A DNA stretch of 64,000 bases, taken from assembly GCF_900105995.1 (NCBI RefSeq), contig NZ_LT629785.1, positions 558,001 to 622,000 on the forward strand, written 5' to 3'. Both the position numbers and the translations under genes were made by a program. The notes beneath the pieces are model-generated. The model had not been told where the DNA came from. It made no database searches and worked only from the letters and a program-made list of their open reading frames with translations. The first letter of the stretch is position 1; each line of letters begins with the position of its first letter. Shown piece after piece: positions 30,837 to 38,230 of this stretch. The stretch is from Pseudomonas pohangensis. GTDB taxonomy: Bacteria; Pseudomonadota; Gammaproteobacteria; Pseudomonadales; Pseudomonadaceae.

Positions 30837-31205
30837 TTAATTCGATGCAACCTGAGTTCCGCATTTCTTGGCTATTGAGGTTTGCTCGACTGCATCATGC
30901 TCGCCTTTCAAACTTGCATATTCAGCTTCTTGAGCGTCATTGCCACCAAGAGCGAACAGAGCAGGCCAAAAAAGAAGTCCGCCTCCCCAAGCTATTGCCG
31001 TATCGTGAGATGAAGCTGTATCAAGTTGACCTGCAAGGTGGCTGGCTTTCATTTGAATACGTTGTGCTTCGCTAGAAAGTTGGGCGCAATCATATGTCTG
31101 ATATTGCACAGGAGAGACATAACTTGTTGCGACATCTTTTGAAGCGGTGGCGCAACCAGAAATGATGAACGCACTAGCTAAAACCATTGCAACTGACTTT
31201 TTCAT
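30837..31205 (-). CDS. Predicted lipoprotein, conserved hypothetical
   Basis: A 122-residue secreted protein with a lipoprotein signal peptide: MKKSVAMVLASAFIISGC, the lipobox ending at Cys18, with Ala at +2. It is therefore probably sorted to the outer membrane. The mature part has conserved-looking features (SPVQYQTYDCAQL, then a hydrophobic WGGGLLFWPALFALGG segment, then LKGEHDAVEQ and a late Cys) that I associate with a family of small proteobacterial lipoproteins of unknown function. Two further cysteines could form a disulfide. It is divergent from the LysR gene and lies in the AT-richer island. Confidence 0.8.
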   Translation of the reverse strand: MKKSVAMVLASAFIISGCATASKDVATSYVSPVQYQTYDCAQLSSEAQRIQMKASHLAGQLDTASSHDTAIAWGGGLLFWPALFALGGNDAQEAEYASLKGEHDAVEQTSIAKKCGTQVASN

Positions 31206-31266
31206 TTTTATCTCTCATCGTTTAATTAAATTTTCTTTCCGATGAGTTAATGCTAAAGAACTAGAG

Positions 31267-31282
31267 TCAGTTCCAGAACTGA
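31267..31282. promoter_or_regulatory. Perfect palindrome upstream of the LysR gene
   Basis: TCAGTTC-CA-GAACTGA, a 16-bp inverted repeat 26 bp before the LysR start and 62 bp before the divergent lipoprotein start. The position suits an operator for autoregulation or divergent control, but it does not fit the classical T-N11-A LysR box exactly. Confidence 0.5.
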
Positions 31283-31307
31283 ACGTTTCCCATATCAGGT
31301 ATGCACC

Positions 31308-32246
31308 ATGTTCAACCTGCGAAGTATCGATCTGAACCTGCTGCCGGTGTTCGAGGCGGTTTACGAGGAGCGCAACCTTTCACGGGCGGCGGAGCGGCTG
31401 GGGATGAGTCAGTCGGCGGTGAGCCATGCGCTGACGCGGCTGCGTGATCTGCTGCGTGATGATCTGTTTATCCGCTTGCCGCAGGGAGTGCAGCGCACGC
31501 CGCTGGCCGACCTTGTTTATCTGCGCGTGCGCGATTCATTGGCAGGTGTACGGGATTTGCTGGGGGAAACCCGGGTGTTCGATCCGGCGACTTCAGAACG
31601 ACGCTTTCAGGTGTCCATACCGCATCCGCTGGGGCCGTTGCTGGCCCAGAAAATGAGGGATCAACTGGCTGTAACCGCGCCAGGTATCGTTCTGGAGTTC
31701 AATACGCGCTCATTGCCGGTCGGGCTGGAGCGCAAGCTGGAAGATGGCCGGGTGGATCTGGTCGTGGACTGGATGGTGCCGCAAGGTGGAGCTTTCCGTA
31801 CGCTTGAGCTGTTCAATGACTGTTTGATGCTGGTTGCCCGGCCAGAGCATCCGGGCTTCATGGCATCTGGCATTGGTCAACTCATAGCAACCGCCCGGTT
31901 TGTGGTCATGCGCAAGCGCCGCAGAGTTGAAGAGATACCTTTTGTGCAGCAGGTGATCGGGCTAATTCCGGAAATGCAGTTGCTGGAAATGTCGGAGCAG
32001 CTGGAAGTGTTGCTGATAGCGAGCCGTACGGATCGTATTGGCATTACCCCCAGGAGCCTGGGTGATCTGGCAAAGCAGTCATTCGGGTTGGAACTGCTGC
32101 CATTTACCTTTGGCGATAAAGACATACCGATTTCGCTGATCTGGCATGAGAGCCGCGAGAACGATCCTGCCCATGCCTTTCTGCGTGAGCAGCTGGCCAG
32201 TGGGATGCGGCAGTTCGCCAGGGATAATTTGCTGTTGCCGGGCTAA
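31308..32246 (+). CDS. LysR-family transcriptional regulator
   Basis: DNA-binding regulator of 312 residues. The N-terminal winged HTH is at about 7-66 (LNLLPVFEAVYEERNLSRAA, then MSQSAVSHALTRLRD). The C-terminal periplasmic-binding-like effector domain runs from about 95 to 305. The NLSRAAERLGMSQSAVSHALTRLR type of HTH is shared with NodD/LinR-like members, but the ligand is unknown. Its stop codon overlaps that of the convergent diguanylate cyclase gene. The divergent neighbour is the small lipoprotein; no obvious enzyme target is adjacent. Confidence 0.93.
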   Translation: MFNLRSIDLNLLPVFEAVYEERNLSRAAERLGMSQSAVSHALTRLRDLLRDDLFIRLPQGVQRTPLADLVYLRVRDSLAGVRDLLGETRVFDPATSERRFQVSIPHPLGPLLAQKMRDQLAVTAPGIVLEFNTRSLPVGLERKLEDGRVDLVVDWMVPQGGAFRTLELFNDCLMLVARPEHPGFMASGIGQLIATARFVVMRKRRRVEEIPFVQQVIGLIPEMQLLEMSEQLEVLLIASRTDRIGITPRSLGDLAKQSFGLELLPFTFGDKDIPISLIWHESRENDPAHAFLREQLASGMRQFARDNLLLPG

Positions 32247-33307
32247 ACCAATTCCTGCGAAACCACCTGATTGCGCCCGCGGCCCTTGCCGCTGTAAAGG
32301 CGCTGGTCCACACAGCGATACAGTTCATCAACGCTGCGGCCATCCAGTGGCCATTCTGCGATGCCGAAGGTGGCGGACAGTTCGATGCTGTGTTTGCCGT
32401 ATTGCAGCGGTGTGTTGCACAGCTGTACGCGCAGGGCTTCCACCAGTGGTTCCGCGCGGGCACGATCGGTATTGCGCAGAATCAGGGCGAACTCTTCGCC
32501 ACCCAGCCGGCCCAGGGTATCGGTAATGCGCAGGCGTTCGCCGAGTACGCTGCAGGTGTGCTGCAGTGCCTTGTCGCCGGCATCATGCCCCCACTGGTCG
32601 TTGACTGACTTGAAATGGTCGATGTCGAGAATCACCAGCGTCAGCGGGTTATGGCTTCTTTCGGCTTCATGGATGCTTTGAATCAGGCTCTGTTCGAAGC
32701 TGCCCCGGTTGGCTACACCGGTCAGGGCATCGGTGCGGGCAATGCGCTGCAGTTCCTGATAGGCCTCGGTACGTCGGCCCTCGTATATGTGCATGAACAG
32801 GATGATCAGCACGCCGCAGGCTACAGCGTTGACCAGATCGATAAGGCTCGTTGCCTCCAGTGAAATTTCATATTTGAAGAGATAAAGCGCAACTGCCAGC
32901 AAACCGAAGGGCACGCTGAGCAGGCCCCCGCCGACACGCCCGAGCAGCAGATAGCAAAGCACCGGCGCCAGGTACGCCCACACGAAGGCAGTGGCAGACG
33001 CGCCAGGCATCACGATTATGTAGAGCAGAAAGGAGAACACCAGCACGGTGTAAAGGTTTACCACCAGCAACGGGTTGCGCACGGTAGGGAAGCGCCAGGC
33101 GAACCAGAACAGCAGCAGCGTGGCAATCAACTCCAGGCTGGCAAATACATGGTTGCCAGCCAGAAACTGCAGCACGCAGAAGGTTCCCAGCGTGACACCC
33201 GTCCCGGCAAACATCAGGCGCACCAGTGCCATCCAGTTACCGTCATGCAGACCGGAGTTGAAGCTTACTGGATGCAGCAAACTGTGGGTTGAGGGCTTAT
33301 TGGTCAT
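32243..33307 (-). CDS. Membrane-anchored diguanylate cyclase (GGDEF)
   Basis: Predicted to make cyclic di-GMP. It has 354 residues from ATG 33307 (MTNKPSTHS); a longer TTG-started frame is less likely. The N-terminal membrane module has five or six helices (about 28-50, 57-72, 80-100, 106-122, 128-145 and 157-174). A short linker leads to the GGDEF domain from about 188. The catalytic motif is GGEEF at 269-273, and an allosteric inhibitory site RxxD lies at 260-263, five residues before it, the usual spacing. It is therefore probably active and product-inhibited. It is the last gene of a minus-strand run and overlaps the LysR stop. Confidence 0.93.
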   Translation of the reverse strand: MTNKPSTHSLLHPVSFNSGLHDGNWMALVRLMFAGTGVTLGTFCVLQFLAGNHVFASLELIATLLLFWFAWRFPTVRNPLLVVNLYTVLVFSFLLYIIVMPGASATAFVWAYLAPVLCYLLLGRVGGGLLSVPFGLLAVALYLFKYEISLEATSLIDLVNAVACGVLIILFMHIYEGRRTEAYQELQRIARTDALTGVANRGSFEQSLIQSIHEAERSHNPLTLVILDIDHFKSVNDQWGHDAGDKALQHTCSVLGERLRITDTLGRLGGEEFALILRNTDRARAEPLVEALRVQLCNTPLQYGKHSIELSATFGIAEWPLDGRSVDELYRCVDQRLYSGKGRGRNQVVSQELV

Positions 33308-33418
33308 GTCTGATCGGGCGTCTTGAGACCTGGCAAGCGCAGTGTGGATCAAGAACAACCATGCCTTCAACCTTAAATTGGCCGGTTGGATGCTGTATTC
33401 GTTGCGCCGTGCGGCTCA

Positions 33419-33727
33419 TCATTGCTTGCGTTTGCTGTCGACCCTGACCAGCCGGCCACCTTCGAAGCGCAGGAACTGGTACATGCCGTTGCGGGGGGCG
33501 TAGCTCCATTCTTCGACCTGCAATTCATAACTTTCGCCATAGTTGCCGGTGCGTATGACACTGCCGAGCAGGTCGCGGGCGATGGGTTCGCCGCACTTCT
33601 GCAGCACTTCACTGGTGGTGCTGCCGGCGCTGACCAGACCGTTGCCGCAGCGCAGGGTAGTGGAGGCCGATGCGCTGTGGCAGGCCAGCAGGAGGATGAA
33701 GGCGGGCAAGGCGGGAAATCGGTTCAC
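33419..33727 (-). CDS. DUF2845 domain periplasmic protein (copy 1)
   Basis: Small secreted protein of 102 residues with an N-terminal signal peptide (about 1-22, ending SASA) and a DUF2845 body: RCGNGLVSAGSTTSEVLQKCG, then EEWSYAPRNGMYQFLRFEGG. The two cysteines probably form a disulfide. Function is unknown. It is a paralogue of the next minus-strand gene upstream (33818-34114); both share the layout CG-LVS-G-T-V-KCG, a W-Y-P-NG-Y motif and the ending (F/V)xxRK/RNQ. Confidence 0.85.
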   Translation of the reverse strand: MNRFPALPAFILLLACHSASASTTLRCGNGLVSAGSTTSEVLQKCGEPIARDLLGSVIRTGNYGESYELQVEEWSYAPRNGMYQFLRFEGGRLVRVDSKRKQ

Positions 33728-33817
33728 GGTAGGTCTGGTCCTGGCAGAGGGGGCAATTTTTGATTCAGGCGCAGGCTGGATTTCAGTCCGCCCGGCGATT
33801 TGCCGGCAACCAATGGA

Positions 33818-34114
33818 TTACTGGTTACGCCGGAACTCGATGTTGGTCAGCTTGTTGCCGGTGAAGGTCAGAATGTAATAGGCGCCGTTGGGTGGGCCAT
33901 AGACCCACTCCGTAATGGGCAGGGACTGGTTGCCATAGACGTCCGTGGTGTAGCCGACCTGATCGCGTAGCGCGGGGGCGCCACATTTGTGTTCCACCTC
34001 GAAAGTGCGGTCACCAAGGCTGACCAGCTTGCGCCCGCAGCGCCAGGTGTCATCGGCACTGGCCAGCGCTGGCAGGAGCATTGCAAGGCCGATGCAGAAC
34101 AAGTACTTGAACAT
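33818..34114 (-). CDS. DUF2845 domain periplasmic protein (copy 2)
   Basis: Second DUF2845 protein, 98 residues, with a signal peptide (about 1-20, cleavage near ALASA). The body is WRCGRKLVSLGDRTFEVEHKC, later TEWVYGPPNGAYYILTFTGN. It lies 11 bp downstream of the large DUF748 gene and 90 bp upstream of its paralogue, so the three are probably co-transcribed. The tandem pair indicates a local duplication. I know no function for this family. Confidence 0.87.
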   Translation of the reverse strand: MFKYLFCIGLAMLLPALASADDTWRCGRKLVSLGDRTFEVEHKCGAPALRDQVGYTTDVYGNQSLPITEWVYGPPNGAYYILTFTGNKLTNIEFRRNQ

Positions 34115-34125
34115 CCGGGAACCCT

Positions 34126-37110
34126 TTATTCGCTGTCCAGTTGCAGGATGGTGGCCACCTGATCGCCTTCACTGTCCGGTAGCAGGCCGACATCCAGCAT
34201 GTAGATGCGCTGATCTTCCAGGCCGGCGTCCTTGACCAGGTATTGTTTGACGCTCGCAGCCCGCTCCTGAGCCAGTTTGCGCAGCAGCGTCTTGTTGTTG
34301 CCCCAGTAGGCCAGCAACGCATCACGCATTTTGTCGGCGCGCACTTCGCTGTCCAGTTCAGCCCATTCGGCCGGTGGCTGTTGCTTCAGGCGTGCACGAT
34401 AGATGCCTGCGAGCAGGGCCGGCTGGGCATCCTCGGGCACCTCGATTTCGGCAGCCGAGGCCGGCACCTGCTCACCGGCACGCTGCTGGATCTTGTACCA
34501 GTTGTACTGGAACTCGCGTTGCAGGCGCTGTACTGCCAGCAATGGGCCATCGGGGTTGGCAGCGCTGGTGCCTTCGACTTCCAGACGCAGTCCGGGACGC
34601 TCCTTGAGTGCATCGGCCAGGGTATTCAGGGTGCCCTGGGCGCCCTTGTCCAGTTCGCTGCTGCCAGCACTGAAGGGCACCTGGCCCAGATCGACATCGG
34701 TGCCGCCGCCGGCCAGTCCGGCGATGAAATTGAACGGCGCTGCCACGGCGCGCAGAACCAGATTCCTCAGGGTTTGCCAGATGATCGGGGCAACGCTGAA
34801 TTCGGGATTGTTGAGGTCGCCGGAGACCGGTAGCTCGATATCGATCTTGCCGTCGGGATCCTTGAGCAGGGCGATGGCCAGGCGAATCGGCAGATCGACG
34901 GCATCCGGGCTGTCAACCTGCTCACCCAGCTGCAGCTGCTCGAGGACCACCTTGTTTTCGGCGTTGAGCTGGCCGTTGTTGATTTTGTAGTTGAGGTCGA
35001 GATTGAGCCGGCCTTTCTTGATCCGGTAACCGGCGAACTTGCCGGAGTAAGGCGTGACGGTGGTCAGCTCGATACGTTTGAAGTCCACGGCAATATCCAG
35101 CTTGGCCAGTGGATCAAACGGATTCAGGCTGCCCTTGATGCTCATCGGGGCATAGCGGTCTACCTTGCCCTGGATGTCGATAGTGGCCGGCTTTTGCTGA
35201 ACGCTGTCGATGGTGCCGATGCTGCCTTCGAGCTGTTGAATGGCGGTGGCAAAATCCGGGGTCAGGCTGAAGTCGGCGAAATTCGCCGAGCCATCCGCCA
35301 GCGTGATGCCGCCCAGGTGAATGGCCAGCGGTGCTTCGTCGCTTTTGGCTGGCGCAGGGGAGGCAGGTTGCGGGATCAGCAGGTCGGACACGTTGGTGCT
35401 GCGGTCCTCGTTGATGATGAAGCGCGCGTAGGGTTGCTCCAGCCTGATGCTGTTGATGTCCAGGCGCTTGCCATGCTGGTAGTCGAGGCCGTCAAGCTGG
35501 AGGGTTTTCCAGCGTACAAAGTCACGCTGTTTGACCGTGTCCAGGGTATGCAACTGGCTGACCCGGGCATTGCCGGTAATTTGCAGCTGCAAGGGATCGG
35601 CGCTTTGCAGGTCGACCTGCAGCTGGCTGCCGAGCATGCCGCTGCGCAGTTCCATGCGAATGAACGGCGAGATGTAGGCCTGGGCCACGCGCAGATCGAT
35701 ATTCTCCGTACCGACTTGCAGCCTGGCGCTTGGCGGACTCAGCTGCACCGGCCCTTCTGCAGTGATCCGGCCCTGCTTGCCCAGACCGGTATCGAGCTTG
35801 AGGGTGAAAGGTGCCTGGGCCAGGCTGTCGAAATCCCGGATATCCAGATTCAGCGGACCCAGCTCGAGCTCCACCGGAGTGGCCGGTTGGCGGTCGGCCA
35901 GATGTATCTGGTAATCACGTAACTGGCCGTCTTTGAGAATAATCTGCCAGGGTTTTTCCGCCTCGACCGCAGCGACCTGACTGGCCTTGACCGGCTCTTC
36001 GGTTGCGGCAACGGCTGTTGTTTCAGGCGTGGGCGCCTGCCCGGCAGCTGCAGTCGGCGCTGCCGGTTTGGCTTGTGCGTCGGCAGTGTCCCGGCTAGCG
36101 GTCGCCGGTGTGGCAAACAGTTTCTGCCAGTCCAGCTCGCCATCTTTTTCACGGGCGGCCCAGGTTTCCAGTTTCTGGCTGCGCAACTGGCCAATGCTGA
36201 CCTGCTGCTTTTCCAGATCGACCGATGTGTCGCTGATGGCCAGGCTGGCCAGATTCAACAGCGGCCGCTGGTCAGGCGCCTGCAGAGCCAGGGCGTCGAT
36301 GCTGATGCTCAGTTGTTGCAGGTTCAGCTGAACGCTGTCGCCCAACGCCAGCTGGTAGTCGGTGGAGGCTTGCAGTACACCGTCGGCCAGCTCCAGTGGC
36401 ACCACATCCCGTACATAGGGCCAGATGGCCTTGAGCTTGGCGTCCGTCAGTACCAGGTGGCCGCTGGAGACCAGCGGGTTGACGCTGATGGTGCCGGTCC
36501 AGTCGAGATGGCCGCCATTGGGGCCGCGGGCGCTCAAGCTGAGGTCGGCATTGTCGTCGGGCAGGGTGCTGAGGTTATGCAGTTCCAGATTCAGCGAGTC
36601 GTAGGTCAGCTCGAACGGCGTTGTCGGTTGCAGGTCCTCGAAGTGCAGCGCCGCTTCAATCAGCGCGATGCGCTCGATCAGCACGGCAGGCATAGGGCTA
36701 TCCGGCTCATCGGCTGCAGCGGGTTGGCTTTCCGGCAGATTGAACAGGGTTGCCAGATTGAGTTCGCCGTCCTTGCTGCGCAGTGCATCGACATTCGCCT
36801 TTTCCAGCTCGATATCACGCAGGTGCAGGGCTTTGCGCCACAGGCTGTCCAGTTCCAGATCAAGGTATAAACGGCCGAAGCCGAGCTGTTCCGCGTCCGG
36901 CTCGCCGATGTGCAGACCCCAGAGGCTGAGCTTCAGGCTGAAGGGGTTGAGCTCGATGCGTTCCAGGCGGGCCGGCACCGTTGCGTAGTTGGCCAGTTGC
37001 TGATTGACCACCCGCTGCGCTATGCCGGGGAGGATCAGAAAGCCCAGCAGGCTGTAAAGTCCGAGTCCGATCAACAGGGCGCAGAGGGTACGCTTCAGGG
37101 CTGTTTTCAT
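34126..37110 (-). CDS. DUF748 (AsmA-like) envelope protein
   Basis: A large protein of 994 residues anchored by one N-terminal transmembrane helix (about 8-30), with the rest periplasmic. The body has repeated beta-rich DUF748/AsmA-like segments. A Pro/Ala/Thr-rich linker near residues 335-390 splits it. The C-terminal region (about 815-990), beginning VPFSAGSSELDKGAQGTL, resembles the OmpA-like end found in DUF748 proteins. AsmA-like proteins have been linked to lipid transport and envelope integrity; that role here is inference. Two DUF2845 genes follow in the same direction. Confidence 0.9.
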   Translation of the reverse strand: MKTALKRTLCALLIGLGLYSLLGFLILPGIAQRVVNQQLANYATVPARLERIELNPFSLKLSLWGLHIGEPDAEQLGFGRLYLDLELDSLWRKALHLRDIELEKANVDALRSKDGELNLATLFNLPESQPAAADEPDSPMPAVLIERIALIEAALHFEDLQPTTPFELTYDSLNLELHNLSTLPDDNADLSLSARGPNGGHLDWTGTISVNPLVSSGHLVLTDAKLKAIWPYVRDVVPLELADGVLQASTDYQLALGDSVQLNLQQLSISIDALALQAPDQRPLLNLASLAISDTSVDLEKQQVSIGQLRSQKLETWAAREKDGELDWQKLFATPATASRDTADAQAKPAAPTAAAGQAPTPETTAVAATEEPVKASQVAAVEAEKPWQIILKDGQLRDYQIHLADRQPATPVELELGPLNLDIRDFDSLAQAPFTLKLDTGLGKQGRITAEGPVQLSPPSARLQVGTENIDLRVAQAYISPFIRMELRSGMLGSQLQVDLQSADPLQLQITGNARVSQLHTLDTVKQRDFVRWKTLQLDGLDYQHGKRLDINSIRLEQPYARFIINEDRSTNVSDLLIPQPASPAPAKSDEAPLAIHLGGITLADGSANFADFSLTPDFATAIQQLEGSIGTIDSVQQKPATIDIQGKVDRYAPMSIKGSLNPFDPLAKLDIAVDFKRIELTTVTPYSGKFAGYRIKKGRLNLDLNYKINNGQLNAENKVVLEQLQLGEQVDSPDAVDLPIRLAIALLKDPDGKIDIELPVSGDLNNPEFSVAPIIWQTLRNLVLRAVAAPFNFIAGLAGGGTDVDLGQVPFSAGSSELDKGAQGTLNTLADALKERPGLRLEVEGTSAANPDGPLLAVQRLQREFQYNWYKIQQRAGEQVPASAAEIEVPEDAQPALLAGIYRARLKQQPPAEWAELDSEVRADKMRDALLAYWGNNKTLLRKLAQERAASVKQYLVKDAGLEDQRIYMLDVGLLPDSEGDQVATILQLDSE

Positions 37111-37156
37111 CGTGCAAGATCATCTGGGCGGCGAGAGATGGTCTGAGTATGGCACG

Positions 37157-38173
37157 TCAAAACTGCAGAATCAGGGTCTTTAGTGGTGGATTGTTGTCTG
37201 CTGAGGGGAAGTCGCTGGCGGGACCGAGCGCCTGACAGTCGCGCACCGGCCGGCCCAGTTTGCTGGCGCAGCGCAGGACCTGCTCGCGCCAGTCGCTCAT
37301 GCTCACCCTGGCCAGATTGTTACAGCAGATCAGCACACCGTCTTCGGCGGTGGCCATGATCGCCGGCTTGAGCAGGCTCTGGTAATCGCGCAGCAGATCG
37401 ACCGTACCAAAGGCGCTCTTGGCCCAGGCTGGCGGATCCAGCAGCACCAGGTCGAACTGCTCCTGCTGGATGCGCGGATAGCCCGGCAGTTTGTGCCCGC
37501 GGCGCTGGCTGACGGGCAAGCCGGCAAGTTGGCGGATCGCCGGAAAGTAATCGGACTGCAGAAAGTCCATGGCCGGCAGCTCGGGGTTGAGCAGGCCGTT
37601 CTCGCGGCCGACGGCCAGATTGCCTTCGGCGAAATCCAGGTTCAGCACCCGTCTTGCGCCGCCGGCAGCGGCACACAGGCCGACGCCACAGGTATAGGCG
37701 AACAGATTGAGTACCGACTTGCCGGCGCTGTGCTGTTTTACCCAGCCGCGGGCGTTGCGCAGGTCGAGAAACAGCAGCGGGTCCTGTCCCGGATGACGGC
37801 CGCGTACGCGGTAGTTCAGGCCCCATTCGTGGCCGATCTGGTCTTCCAGCGCAGTGGCGTCGGCGCTGTGCACAGCGTCACTGCGGTCGATACGCGAGTG
37901 GTTGCCGGAGCGGTCGTTGTAGACCAGTTGCAAGGGTGCTTGCAGCGATTCGCGACAGGCTTCGGCCAGCGTCAGCAGTTCGTCAGTTGTCAGCGGCTGG
38001 TGGAAACTTTGCACCAGCAGTTGCGGCCCGTAACGGTCGCAGGTCAGCCCCGGCGCACCTTCCTGGCTGCCGTGGAACAGCCGGTAGCAGTCGGTGCCCT
38101 GTCCGTGCAGTTCGGCGATCAGCGGCTGCCGGCGCGCCAGGGCCGCGTGCAGTGACTGGGGCAGGGTGGACAT
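37157..38173 (-). CDS. Class I SAM-dependent rRNA methyltransferase (RlmI-like)
   Basis: Predicted RNA cytosine-5 methyltransferase of the YccW/RlmI group. It has 338 residues from ATG 38173 (MSTLPQSL). A PUA-like or EEHEE N-terminal region comes first. The SAM domain from about 150 has the motif SVLNLFAYTCGVGLCAAAGG, acidic motif II VLNLDFA, and motif IV LVLLDPPAWAKS. The LDPPA motif and later CCNNLARVS agree with the RlmI family. It is shorter than E. coli RlmI (396), so the exact target base is uncertain. It lies downstream of the DUF2339 gene in the same direction. Confidence 0.85.
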   Translation of the reverse strand: MSTLPQSLHAALARRQPLIAELHGQGTDCYRLFHGSQEGAPGLTCDRYGPQLLVQSFHQPLTTDELLTLAEACRESLQAPLQLVYNDRSGNHSRIDRSDAVHSADATALEDQIGHEWGLNYRVRGRHPGQDPLLFLDLRNARGWVKQHSAGKSVLNLFAYTCGVGLCAAAGGARRVLNLDFAEGNLAVGRENGLLNPELPAMDFLQSDYFPAIRQLAGLPVSQRRGHKLPGYPRIQQEQFDLVLLDPPAWAKSAFGTVDLLRDYQSLLKPAIMATAEDGVLICCNNLARVSMSDWREQVLRCASKLGRPVRDCQALGPASDFPSADNNPPLKTLILQF

Positions 38174-38230
38174 GGCGGCGACTCGCAAGAAGGGGCGGGC
38201 AGGATAGCAGTCGCCGCCCCCCGCGGCGAG

